In this document: one piece after another, positions 34,901-53,486 of the stretch
Position numbering within the stretch: position 1 is the stretch's first letter
How the letters are laid out: the number at the start of each line of letters is the position of its first letter
From: Sorghum bicolor
Lineage: Eukaryota; Streptophyta; Magnoliopsida; Poales; Poaceae
Assembly (NCBI RefSeq): GCF_000003195.3
Contig: NC_012871.2
Coordinates: forward strand, 55,543,802-55,607,801
Direction of reading: 5' to 3'
Length of the DNA: 64,000 bases
Translations under genes and position numbers: made by a program
Notes under the pieces: model-generated
Told to the model about the DNA's origin: nothing
Database searches by the model: none
The model's input: only the letters and a program-made list of their open reading frames with translations

Positions 34901-34919
34901 GGCTGCATGCCTCGGTATA

Positions 34920-34927
34920 TGTGTGAG
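34920..34927. repeat. hAT target-site duplication, right
   Basis: TGTGTGAG, pairing with TGAGCGAG at 3958-3965. Confidence 0.6.
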
Positions 34928-35934
34928 TCTGGTGATGTGCATCCAGTGGTTCACTATAGAACCGCTAGCGGCATCGGACGCAGGAGAGTGTCCGGTAGCC
35001 TGCGTCCGGTGACCCGACGTCAAAAACAACATCTCTACGTACGGGTCCGGTGTGTATCGGATGCGTCCGGTGGGTACTTAACCATGGTTTGAAAGTGACC
35101 GTTAGAGATCGACGGATGAGATTCAAAAGTTTGACACGTGGCTGTCTTCTGAGCACTGCACGCAGGGTTTGAGCGTCCAATGGCTGACCTTCTGCGCGTC
35201 CGGTGCCCCCGAGTTTTCTCCAGTGAAAGAGCCAACAACTCTATTTGTTGAGGGGGCTTATAAATAGAAGGTGGCCAACCTTGGGGGGCTCTCTCTTGCA
35301 CCTTTGACCACTTGAGACATACTTTGAGCTAGAGAACACTCCCTCCACTAACCTCCTTGCTTGATTGCCAATCCTAGTGAGATTGAGTGAGATTCAAGTG
35401 CATTGCTTAGTGAGTTGCATCTAGTGGCACTTGATTCTTGAGTTTACTACGGATTTCTTGTTACTCTTGGGTGTTTCCCAATGCTCGAGACAGCTTGGAG
35501 CAGCGGAGGTGTTGTGCTCATGATTGGAGATTGTTTCGAGCCTTACCAAGTGATTTGTGAGGGGTTCTTGAGCCTTCCCTGCGAAAGATCGCAAATTGGC
35601 TACTCTAGTGGATATCTCGTGGCTTGGAGGATCCCCATCTTGGAGTGGATGTGCGGCACCCACTGAGGGTTTGGCTTTGTATTGCCAATTAGCTCATGAT
35701 CCATCAAGTGGGTGTATCGCCACAACAAGGACTAGCTTACCGGGAAGCAGGTGAACCTCGGCAAAAAATCTTGTGTCATTACTTGCCGAGGATTCTCTTT
35801 GTGGTTGTGAGTGATTGGTTGGATATATCTCTACTCTACAACGTTGGTATAACAATCACTCTCCACTCCTTTACTTGTATATCTTGCTTATTGTTTAGCT
35901 TGTGTAGCTTAGTCTTCTTAGGTAGGAGTGTAGT
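34928..35934 (+). repeat. Old copia-type LTR fragment B, segment 2 of 3
   Basis: Resumes after the hAT. It holds several CGTCCGG motifs (34970-35215), a TATA region (GCTTATAAATAGAAGG near 35257) and R/U5-like sequence matching 38600-39290. It is broken at 35934 by the younger copia element. Confidence 0.75.
35930..35934. repeat. Copia target-site duplication, left (GTAGT)
   Basis: Matches 39479-39483 exactly. Confidence 0.85.
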
Positions 35935-36370
35935 TGAAAGCCCAAGTTTGGTTTTGGTAATTAATGACACCAAGTTGCTAATGCCTTGTGGTTAAGTGAT
36001 TTGAGTTAGGCATAGCAACACATGTGATGAAGGTGCATGGTGGCATGGAAAGGTGGCCACATGATCACAAAGGGATGAAGCATGAGTGAAGATCATGGTG
36101 ATAGACGAGGAGCAAAGTTATCAAGGCAAAGGTATAAACATAGGGTTTTACTTTTACCGGTCTAAGATGAGTAGAGAAGTGATTGACCGGGTTTAGGATA
36201 GATAGCCGATATCAAGAGGGGAAATCACGGTCATCTCTCGAATCAAGTGCTACTAGGTCCATATCTTGAGCATATGCATTAGGATCTAGTAAAGTGCTAA
36301 ACTTAACTCCTTTTGTGAAAATGTTTGTGAAAAGCTAACACACATGCACTTTGGTGGTAGACACTCGTTG
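35935..36370 (+). repeat. Copia 5' LTR, truncated
   Basis: Matches 37550-37985. It ends at ACACTCGTTGGT, where the intact LTR continues GTTAGCAC; here pol sequence follows. Confidence 0.85.
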
Positions 36371-36372
36371 GT

Positions 36373-36477
36373 ACCGAAGATCAACTAGCCGACATCTTCA
36401 CAAAGCCACTTGATGAGAAGAGATTTTGCAAGTTGAGAAATGAATTGAACATACTTGACTTCTCCAACATGAGATGA
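36373..36477 (+). pseudogene. Copia pol C-terminus (RNase H tail)
   Basis: 34 codons and a TGA stop. Includes QLADIFTKPLDEKRF and LRNELNILDF, the typical end of plant copia polyproteins. Everything upstream (gag, protease, integrase, RT and most of RNase H) has been deleted. Confidence 0.9.
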
Positions 36478-37535
36478 GTGCACCCCCACATTTATATATG
36501 ACATACCTCTCCTCCAACAAAGCAAGGTAAAGTTGGTTGACATAACATTCATACTTTGCTAAGGACATGATTAGAACATATAGACATGTTTGCATGACAA
36601 ATAGGCTCATTCATGAAAATCAAAAGAGTTTGATGTATGTATGGTACCACTACTGCTTCTATGTTTGATTGATCTAGTGGTAGCATATGACATGTTTGTG
36701 AGCTTGCAAGCCTAGTGTTGAATCTAGAATATGAGCTTATGATGTGTAATTGAACATGGTCAAGATAACCCTTATACTTCATGAGGTGTGAAAAAGCTTG
36801 TCCTTGGATCAAACCGAATTACATGTTTTAGGCAAGTGATCTAGATTGAACCATAATTTGACACTCACATTGATTGACTTAATTCTCACTAAAATTTGAA
36901 CCTTTGTGGTCATTGATGACAAAGGGGGAGAGAAACAAAGATAAAGTCATAAAGGGAGAGAAAAGTGCTTAAGGGGGAGAGATAACTTTTGAAAATTGAT
37001 TGAGCACACAAATAGGGGGAGCAAGCTCATGAACCATTTGTTGCATTTGAATGTGCACTAACATAATGAGATGTTGCATTGCAAGTTTAAATTCACTATT
37101 CTTGCTTGATTGGTGTTTGCTAGAAATAGAACATGAATGATGCTTTGAATTCTAGCATAGAGTTTTATTTTTTCTTGTGGTATCTAGACATATAATGTGA
37201 TCTCACGAGGTATCTTGAGTTTTTGATGTATGTCTAGCTACATTGGTGCTAAGGATGGTATATTGGCAACTCCGATTGGTATCACGCTTCAAAGGTCCAT
37301 TCTATATACCTTAGCATCATTTTGGTAGTAATAAATCTCCCAAAACTCTAATTCATGCATATGTGCAAACTTGAACCAAACTCATGGAAGCACATATGTA
37401 GGGGGAGCTAATACTACCAAAACTGAAATTGAAATGTTTGTCCAACCTTGTCTCTTGATAAAAATGCTTTGGACAGGCAATTCAAGTTCATTATGATTTC
37501 ATTTCATATCTTTGTGATGGTTGTCATCAATTACC
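36478..37535. other. Copia 3' non-coding internal region
   Basis: No coding frame. Several purine blocks with GGGGGAG occur (36925, 36972, 37015, 37401), in addition to the tract next to the LTR. Confidence 0.6.
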
Positions 37536-37549
37536 AAAAAGGGGGAGAT
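37536..37549 (+). other. Copia polypurine tract
   Basis: AAAAAGGGGGAGAT immediately before the 3' LTR. Confidence 0.8.
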
Positions 37550-39478
37550 TGAAAGCCCAAGTTTGGTTTTGGTAATTAATGACACCAATTTGCTAATGCC
37601 TTGTGGTTAAGTGATTTGAGTTAGGCATAGCAACACATGTGATGAAGGTGTATGGTGGCATGGAAAGGTGTCCACATGATCACAAAGGATGAAGCATGAG
37701 TGAAGATCATGGTGATAGACGAGGAGCAAAGTTATCAAGGCAAAGGTATAAACATAGGGTTTTACTTTTGCCGGTCTAAGATGAGTAGAGAAGTGATTGA
37801 CCGGGTTTAGGATAGATAGCCGACTATCAAGAGGGGAAATCACGGTCATCTCTCGAATCAAGTGCTACTAGGTCCATATCTTGAGCATATGCATTAGGAT
37901 CTAGTAAAGTGCTAAACTTAACTCCTTTTGTGAAAATGTTTGTGAAAAGCTAACACACATGCACTTTGGTGGTAGACACTCGTTGGTGTTAGCACTTTTA
38001 CAAAGGAGGTGGAGTTCCTAGGGTAGAGAGGGGTGTGGGTTCCTCTCTCCATCCCGCCGAGCTTGCGAGGCGGGATTCAGCGCTTTTGAGAAAATTAAGT
38101 GTATATTTTCTATTGCGCCGGTGGGAAATTTGGAGAAGTCACGGGAGTGTTTTCTCACTGAGAAACACTCACCAAACACTGAGTGCGGAGGCACCGGACG
38201 CTGGCCTCAGAGTCCGGTGCGCTTGACCCTGCTAGGGTTGAGCACCGGACGCACTCTGAGAGCGTCCGGTGGTTAGCGTCCGGTGTGAGGGGTTTTTGCA
38301 ACCCTCTTTGCGCACGAGTCCGGTGAGCACCGGACCGTCCGGTGCCCAGCGTCCGGTGAGGTCGCGAGTTTGACAAACTCTCTGCGCATGAGTCCGGTGT
38401 GCACCGGACGCGTCCGGTGTGGACCTGTAGAGCGTCCGGTGATCCGCAGGTGACCATTAGGATCTGACACGCGAATTTCAGGACGAACACGTGGCGTACC
38501 CCTGAGCACCGGACGCTAGGGGTCGAGCGTCCGGTGACCACTTAGTAGCGTCCGGTGCCCCCGTTTTCAGCCCAGTGAAAACAGCCAACGGCTAGTTTTT
38601 GTGAGGGGCTTATAAATAGAAGGTGGGCCGGCTTTGGGAGGTTCACTCTTGCACTTTTGAATACTTGAGGCATACTTTGAGCTAGAGAACACTCCCTCCA
38701 CTCATCTCCTTGCTTGATTGCTCATCCTAGTGAGATTGAGTGAGATTCAAGTGCATTGATTTGAGAGTTACATTTAGTGGCACTTGATTCTTGAGTTTGC
38801 TGCGGATTTCTTGTTACTCTTGGGTGTTTCCCGACGCCCTAGACGGCTTGGAGCAGTGGTGGTGTTGAGCTCGTGATTGGAGATTGTTTCGAGCCTCACC
38901 AAGTGATTTGTGAGGGGTTCTTGAGTCTTCCCCGCGGGAGATCGCAATTGGCTATTCTAGTGGATTGCTCGTGGCTTGGAGGATCCCCATCTTGTGAGTG
39001 GATGTGCGGCACCCGCTGAGGGTTTGGCTTTGGATTGCCAATTAGCTCGTGATCCATCAAGTGGGTGTATCGCCACAACGAGGAGTAGCTTGCCGGGAAG
39101 CAAGTGAACCTCGGTAAAAAATATTGTGTCATCTCTTGCCGAGGATTCTCTTATGATTGTGAGTGATTGGTTGGTTATATCTCTACTCTACAACGTTGGT
39201 ATAACAATCACTCTCCACTCCTTTACTTACTTGTATACCCTGCTAGTTGTTTAGCTTGTTTAGTTTAGTCTTCTTGTTTAGGAGTGTAACTAGCCTTCTC
39301 TTGTTGTTGTGCTTTAGTGTTTAGCCTTGTACTAGTTTGTATAGGTGGCTTGTATAGCTTAGTTGAGCTAGTGCTAGATTTGCTTCGCCATTTGTTTTAC
39401 TAACTCGCTTGTTTAGTGAAGTTTGTAGAAGCTTTAATTAGGCTATTCACCCCCCCCTCTAGCCATTTGGACCTTTCA
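37550..39478 (+). repeat. Copia 3' LTR, complete
   Basis: 1929 bp, TGAAAGCCCAAG ... GGACCTTTCA. It holds a dense set of CCGGACG/CGTCCGG motifs (38190-38560) before a TATA region (GCTTATAAATAGAAGG near 38610). Used here as the reference for the older fragments at 2264-3957, 34928-35934 and 39484-39670. Confidence 0.9.
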
Positions 39479-39483
39479 GTAGT
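39479..39483. repeat. Copia target-site duplication, right (GTAGT)
   Basis: Matches 35930-35934. Confidence 0.85.
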
Positions 39484-39670
39484 TAGCTTTAGTTGTGTTT
39501 TGTTGTTGTGACTTAGTGTTTAGCCTTGTACTAGACTTTAGGTGGCTTGCATAGCTTAGTTATTCTAGTGCTAGAATAGCTTCGCCTTTTATTTTACTAA
39601 TCAACTTGTCTAGTTGAGTTTGTAGAAAATTTAAATAGACTATTCACCCCCTAGCCATTTGGACCTTTCA
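39484..39670 (+). repeat. Old copia-type LTR fragment B, segment 3 of 3
   Basis: Completes the LTR, ending CCATTTGGACCTTTCA at 39670. Equivalent to 39290-39478 of the intact LTR. Confidence 0.75.
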
Positions 39671-39922
39671 ATTGCCGCCACTGTGGCACTAGCCCAATCA
39701 TTGTCCCCCATCACCTAAACCAGTAGCACCCTCACCGCCTAGCCTCACCACCCCCATGCTTGCCATGACCGCTAGTTTAGCCTTCCACCCTCTGATTCCC
39801 CTGTATTTTTCTCTTAAGGTCACTAGAGATGGAGAAGGAACAAAGAGGAGAATAAAAATATGAGTGTTTAAGAAGGGTACAAATACTCTGAGTGTTGTAT
39901 AGCATATGGTTCTTAATAGTTA

Positions 39923-40178
39923 CTCCCTCTATTATCTTTTATAAGCCACACACACATACCAAGAGTCAAACTTTAAAATCTTTGACCAATAATTTAGCTA
40001 ACAACTTTAATTATTATACTATAAATTTGATATGGTTTGATTTGTAACTAAATGTATTATCCGATTATCATCAATTTATAAATATAATTTATATACAATA
40101 AAATAAATATATAGTCAAAGTGTAGTTTGGGAGACTTTGTCATGTCTACTCATGCCTTATAAAAGATAACGGAGGTAG
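39923..40178. mobile_element. Stowaway-type MITE
   Basis: 256 bp with ends CTCCCTCTATTATC and the complement GATAACGGAGGTAG, flanked by TA (39921-39922, 40179-40180). AT-rich and non-coding. Confidence 0.75.
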
Positions 40179-40369
40179 TATTAAAAACCTAAATACTCAT
40201 GAGGCATGAAGAAAATATAAACATTAAATTCTCAAAATCATATTATTATCATTATTATTATTATCAACTATGGGCTCAAGCAAATCTTGATAAGACGCAT
40301 GCTATTAGTTGACTAGGTCACTGCACTGATTGGAAATTATGGGTGATCAACCTGTGAAAGAGACTTTTA

Positions 40370-40631
40370 GGCCCCGTTTGGTAGGGCTCTCACTGACTCC
40401 AGCTTACGCATTCACTGTTCATGCATTGTTTATGGAAGCTTATTTTGTCTCTCCTATCTCCTCCTCTCACAAAGCCAGTTGGAGCAGATGAAGCTAAAAA
40501 ACTAGCTTCACCTGCTCCTACTGGCCCTGTGAGAGGAGATAAGAGAGAGATAAAGAACTCCTATAAATAGTGCATAAACAGTGAATACGTCAGAGAAGCT
40601 GAAGCTAGTAGGAGCTCTACCAAATAGGGCC
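40370..40631. mobile_element. Tourist-type MITE (GGCCCCGTTTGGTAG ends)
   Basis: 262 bp. The left end GGCCCCGTTTGGTAGGGCTC pairs with the right end GAGCTCTACCAAATAGGGCC. TTA target duplication (40367-40369, 40632-40634). It also holds internal inverted segments rich in CTCCTATCTCC/GGAGATAAGAG. Confidence 0.8.
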
Positions 40632-40756
40632 TTATTTCAAGGACCTCACACTGACAACTGCCTAATCTAATAGAGGTCGTCTGTGGTCTACCTAATTATA
40701 TATTAGATAAATATATAGTATCAGTTGCGAATGTAACAACATGTGCAGTTTGGTCA

Positions 40757-40940
40757 GCCTTGTTTAGTTCGTCCCCTAAAGTTTACTCTTTCTATGCCAT
40801 CAGATATTTGGACATATGTATGAGTATTTAATATAGACTAAACAAATAACTAATTGTATAGACTGACTATTTTGCGAGACAATTTTTTAAAATCTAATTA
40901 GTCTATGATTTAATAATGTGGTGCTATAGTAAAGTTGTAG
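40757..40940. mobile_element. Truncated MITE of the GCCTTGTTTAGTTC group
   Basis: The left end and core (TTTGCGAGAC, AATTAGTCTATGATT, GCTATAGTAAAG) match the group at 58.4 kb. The right end is not recognisable. Confidence 0.45.
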
Positions 40941-41129
40941 CCAATGTGACACTCCAAAATTTTATGCTCTAGATTTAATAAAGGATGGTACCCCAAGCTA
41001 TAGTTATATTTTCAGGACTGGAAAAACTTACAATGCAGACCTACAGGGTCAGTCACACATACAGATTTCTGCAGGCGGATAGATCGATCAAAGAATATTA
41101 TGTTTGAACTTATCTGTCGAATCTGACAG

Positions 41130-41218
41130 CTATTCAGCAGTATTTTTCTCTCACAACAAATCAGCGAACAATATTTCCAGTCATGACTTATCAACCAAGT
41201 GAACAGAGCGAACGGCCA
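41130..41218. mobile_element. MITE fragment
   Basis: CAGCTATTCAGCAGTATTTTTCTC-type sequence through GCGAACGGCC, resembling one end of a common grass MITE. The other end was not found. Confidence 0.35.
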
Positions 41219-41750
41219 TAGAAAATATGACAAGTGGGAGAGAGAAAGAAAAAGGGTCACAAAATTCTGGCTCGGAGCCCACAAGCAGTGGACCTCGAGG
41301 TTGATGATGGAAGAGACCAGTAGGCAGGGTCCAAACCAAATCCATGCGAACCCGAAGCGAAGCTGCGGATCAGAAGAGCTTTTTATTAGCTTGTATGTAT
41401 TGTCCCACTAGACACGTCAATTCGGGTCCCAATCTTCCAGCTTGGCAAGACATCGATGCATCATCATCTACTGCATCAGTCTTTAGCTAGCCGTTCAGCG
41501 TAGACGTCGTTTGAGCGAGCGAGTCAACAGGTTGACCCCGATGGGGACCGACAAGCCCGCCACCGCCAGCCTGGAAAGTTGGACCGGAGAACAAAAGAGT
41601 GAGGAACCCTGAAAAATGTGCATGAAAACTATGTGATACTACTATATTATGGGAAATGCATGATAAGTTCCATATATATATAACTGAACGTTGTTACTGT
41701 TCAGTATTGCTCAGTATTTTTTCTACTCAGTTTTGACTTGCGCTGTAGAA
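41219..41750. other. Intergenic stretch, nothing recognised
   Basis: No coding frame with support, no clear element ends. Confidence 0.4.
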
Positions 41751-41752
41751 TA

Positions 41753-41777
41753 ATATTCTACACCTAGGGTGTAGAAT
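41753..41777. repeat. Short perfect inverted repeat
   Basis: The 11-nt arm TATTCTACACC, a 3-nt loop TAG, and the matching arm. It lies between two further partial copies of GTAGAATA, just before the microsatellite. Confidence 0.6.
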
Positions 41778-41789
41778 AGCGCTGCCGTG

Positions 41790-41831
<42 letters not shown>
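41790..41831. repeat. Compound TA/GA microsatellite
   Basis: About 13 TA units followed by about 8 GA units. Confidence 0.9.
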
Positions 41832-42339
41832 AATTCTGTACGTGTAGTTACTCTCATCTTCAATAAACTATATTGTGTATTTATTCATACTTATTTATCG
41901 GTTTGAGTATGTTTATATACTCATATTAAGATACTCTAGATCTTACCACGCGAATTTTTTTTTAAAAAAATTATATTTTAAACATATTACTAAAATACCA
42001 CTACTATATTATATACAATAAGTATAACCATATACTCTATGTATGCATGCATACTTAACATACATATCACTCTAGATGGTCTAGTATGATCATATACTTT
42101 GTCTATATACATTTCGTCCGATCAAATACATCTTAAATGTAGAGATATATACATAAGAGTAACTACACGCGCACGAGGTGTTCAGTTGAAGCAATCATCT
42201 TGTCTAAAATATTCATGAGTTCATTTTACAAATTTTAGTAAAATTATTATTCTATCCCTTGTTCCTCTAATTCATTCGGTTCTCTTTTTTTTTCTCGGTT
42301 CAAAGAGCATGAATCATACAATTTTCTCAAGGTCAACAC

Positions 42340-42382
42340 CCCCTTAAATCTTTGACATGGATTATGTCAAAGATTTAAGGGG
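42340..42382. repeat. Perfect 19-bp inverted repeat with 5-nt loop
   Basis: The left arm is CCCCTTAAATCTTTGACAT (42340-42358), the loop GGATT, and the right arm (42364-42382) is the exact complement. It lies about 370 bp before the receptor-kinase ATG. Confidence 0.85.
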
Positions 42383-42635
42383 ACCGGGCACGCAGTGCAT
42401 TGCATCCGGAACTGGAAGTAGACCATGCAAGGAGACCAACCTCTGCTCCTCGTCGCCAACGGCTTCCCATCCCAAACAGAGAGAGATCGAGCTGCAGCGC
42501 AGCCAAAAAGCAATTCACCTGCGCGCACCAGTGAGTCGTATCGTATGGAGAGGTGCACTAGTGCAGCGACACCCATCTGCCATGCCGCCAAGACTCCAAA
42601 AGACTACGACGCCTTTATACAAGAGTGGAAAAAAA

Positions 42636-42644
42636 AATATATAG
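42636..42644 (+). promoter_or_regulatory. Candidate TATA box of the receptor kinase gene
   Basis: AATATATAG within an A-rich run, about 110 bp before the ATG at 42750. A CT-rich leader (CTCTGCCTCTTTCTTC) follows, as in many plant promoters. Confidence 0.45.
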
Positions 42645-42749
42645 ATACCTCTGCCTCTTTCTTCGCCTAGAGACAGAAGCCAAGTCATTCACTCCTCTCC
42701 GGTCCAGCGGTTCCTCCAGTCACCACCTCCACTTGGAACAAAGAAAGAG

Positions 42750-50872
<8,123 letters not shown>

Positions 50873-52600
50873 ATGTAGTGGATGTGCATCATGAACTAGG
50901 TTTACATGTAGGAACTACTAGGGATAGGCCAACATATTTGTATCAAGTTCACCAGTGCAATGTAAATAGCAAGTAGCAATGTAGCATACTAATGTCTAGT
51001 GCAGGTAAGGCCCTATGCATTTTAGTAGTCTCTGTTTCAGATTCCATGGGAATATTGAGGAAGATGTCTGTGACAGAACACTGGAAGTACCCTATGGACT
51101 ATGGTCTCTGAGCTCTTATCCATCTTTTTCTTTTGTTTCTAAAAAGATAAAAAATTTGCCATTAATACTCCATCTGCTAGCATTTACTAACTATAAATTA
51201 CAACTTGGAGATGAACTGATACCAATTAAGTACTCATTAACTCAGCTCACCTCAAGCATATACCAAATAAAAAGGCACCATCACAAAATACTGTTATTTC
51301 ACTATTCAGATGTCCTCTTTAGCAAATGTTCTGGAACACAACTTATAAGGTTGAAGAGTCTGAGGATATCTCGTGTCTCCCCATGTTAAATTGAATGCCC
51401 TACAAGTGAAACATCAACATGCACAACACCCTCGTGGCCTCGTGATTGTACCAGACAACAAGAATGTGTTGCTCTTGCTTAAATAAACCATGCAGCAGTA
51501 TTTTGTCAGCATCCATTGGCAAAATGACGTCCTTATCAAGTTATCATATACAGAAGTTCATGGCTCGATAATGGCATCACAAATTATCCAGCTGATAGCA
51601 TGTAGCAACAGTTGATCCAGAAGTTGTTGAGACCCTCCGACCACTACAATTAATTAAATGCAAGTTCTATCCTATGTTGTTTCTTTTCCTGTGATTGTAG
51701 CACCAACAAGAATTGATTACACTGAAACAAAATCTAATTTACAAGCAAGCTCAGACAAAGTACCTAAAAATGAGGCACACCATACTTGCTGGATAATGCT
51801 ATATATAATTCATAGCATAAATTGGTATTGAATTCCATTTAGTTTCACAAATATCCTTGTCAACTCCAAAGGGTGCCTACTGCAATCAATTGTTGCATCA
51901 GGTACTCAGTGACTATGACAAGTTCAGTAGAAATGAGAATTGGGAACTAGAAAATCATTAATGATACAGTTCTCTAAAGAGTAAAGAAGTAGGAACAGCC
52001 TGACGTTTCAATAAAGCCAGTTTAATATCGCTAAAACTAATAACAGCACGAGAACACTTTGCAGAGAAAGTAAACTGTCAAAGAGCAGCTACAGAATTAT
52101 AATAACTAGACTAAATAAGATAAATTATAAGCATCACTCATACAACTAATAGATTGAACTCTGCACCTAAACCACGGTGCCTATAGGCCAGGGCCAATAA
52201 AAAGCGAACCATAACAGACAGCAGAGACATATATTATGCACACAGACAGCATGTCATTGCCTGTTCGGTTGGCTTCTTTACAAGTGCTGCTGCTGAACTC
52301 TACTGTTCGTACAGTGTTGTGTCTTCAGATGGCAGCAGCAGCAACGCAAATGGCTAGCTTTAATCCCAAATGTTTTAAACAAGTCCAAAACCGGTATTCA
52401 AATCCGCAATGCCCAAATCAAACAATGCAATGTGGCCAGAACTGATGTTCAGTTAGCATCCTCTGATGCATTACGATGTTGTACTGAATATTGCAAGGTG
52501 GAAAGCACCGATGTTCAGTTAGTTAGCATTGATGCAGCTAACAGTCCAAGAAAAAAAAGAAAAGAGAGGCAAAAAGAGACATAGTCCGCACAGACATTTC
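50873..52600. other. Receptor kinase 3' region and intergenic DNA
   Basis: The first few hundred bases are probably 3' UTR. A possible alternative last exon begins after TTTCAG at 51039 and would give a short tail ending in TGA. The rest is AT-rich with no supported gene; open frames at 51015-51389 and 52236-52445 lack coding character. Confidence 0.45.
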
Positions 52601-52679
52601 AACAAACACCAGGCATTGCACCACCCAAACCTCCGACCACACCCGTCAACCCAAATTCCCAAAGGGAACCCCGGTTCTA

Positions 52680-52850
52680 ATCGCACGGCCACGGATCGCC
52701 GGTAGAGGGAAGAACTATGGGATCAGCATCCTGGGTTCTTACCGGTACTGCCACCGGATTCCTTGGTGGCCGGGGACGGGGAAGGGTCCGCAGCTGCTCG
52801 GCCGCGGCGAGGCAGTAGAGTATGGCCATATGAGGGTGGCGGAAACCGAC
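52680..52850 (-). pseudogene. Degraded copy of the left-edge first-exon region
   Basis: On the minus strand the segment resembles 100-340: a GC-rich leader, an exon tail corresponding to residues SP(S/A)TKE(S/A)GGS, the donor G|GTAAGA, and similar intron sequence (GCGATCC, CGGGGTT). The ATG-GGC start is lost. It is either a pseudogene fragment or an alternative 5' exon of a paralogue. Confidence 0.4.
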
Positions 52851-52934
52851 GTCACTGAGCGCCTGTAGAACAAGATACGCAAAGCCAGAATTTGGCCAGG
52901 GTGGGCAGTGCCAATTGTTTAATTCATGCCTCAT

Positions 52935-53477
52935 GGCTACGTCAAAATTTTGAACAGTGCCGATAAAAGTTTTATTTGATGAGAATCACATGAAAACTTA
53001 ACCATGTGTGATGTGTGATCTTGTTTTTGTAAATAAAATCATAAGGAATATGATGGTGAAAACAGATTAAAAATCAGATATTTGGTTTAGTAATCCTAGA
53101 ATCTTGATGCATGTTCAACTACTAGATCTTTCCATTAAAATTAAGTCCCATTATATTTGAGTTTTTTTTTGTTTCATTTTCTATTTTTTCCTGTGAAAAT
53201 AAATTAAACTCTAATTTCTACTAAATTCCTATAGTCCGAAAAGGGTCGTAGTTAAACTTATAAGCCGCTTTGGCACGGTTCGAAATAGCTCCAGCTCCTT
53301 GCTGTGCATGGTAGAGTCAGGAGCTGAAGTTGGAGCTAGAGCCGAAGCCGTGAAACATTAGCTCTAAGTTCATTTTAAGAATAGAATAGAAATAGTGGGC
53401 TCTTGCATCATATCCCCTGCGTTTGTATCAAAATTGTGGTTTTGCCCTTTTTTCATAATTGTGAATTTATTCCTATG
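52935..53477. other. AT-rich intergenic stretch
   Basis: No gene. A possible MITE around 53262-53370 has complementary blocks (GCTTTGGCACGG ... CCGAAGCCGTG and AGCTCCAGCTCC ... GGAGCTAGAGCC). Confidence 0.4.
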
Positions 53478-53486
53478 TTTTCAAAA

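Larger units (their letters stand above)
3966..34919 (-). mobile_element. hAT transposon, split by the gypsy tandem
   Basis: The imperfect terminal inverted repeats begin TATACCTAGGCAGCAGGCC at the left and, read from the right end, TATACCGAGGCATGCAGCC. The flanking 8-bp sites are TGAGCGAG (3958-3965) and TGTGTGAG (34920-34927), matching at 6 of 8 positions as expected for an old hAT insertion. Without the gypsy insert and its 5-bp duplication the element is about 3.8 kb, a normal size for an autonomous plant hAT. It carries one minus-strand transposase gene, now broken. Subterminal regions are rich in GGGCCGGC/GGCCCGGC motifs. The host sequence is an old copia LTR, which resumes at 34928. 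Confidence 0.8.
35935..39478 (+). mobile_element. Ty1/copia element, internally deleted, inserted in an LTR of its own family
   Basis: Ends TGAAAG...CTTTCA, with 5-bp duplications GTAGT on both sides. The left LTR is cut after 436 bp and joined directly to the last 35 codons of pol. A long non-coding stretch, a polypurine tract and a complete 1929-bp LTR follow. The long 3' non-coding region with repeated GGGGGAG motifs resembles the SIRE/Maximus-type copia group (inference). Confidence 0.85.

Noticed and set aside
38155..38541. Minus-strand open frame in the copia LTR (also 3286-3660)
   Set aside because: Produced by the repeated CCGGACG motifs; the translation is repetitive and has no domain.
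42357..42670. Two overlapping open frames upstream of the receptor kinase
   Set aside because: No domain or splice support; one starts inside the hairpin and both overlap the promoter and leader.
52236..52445. 69-codon open frame
   Set aside because: Short, no recognisable motif, in AT-rich intergenic DNA.
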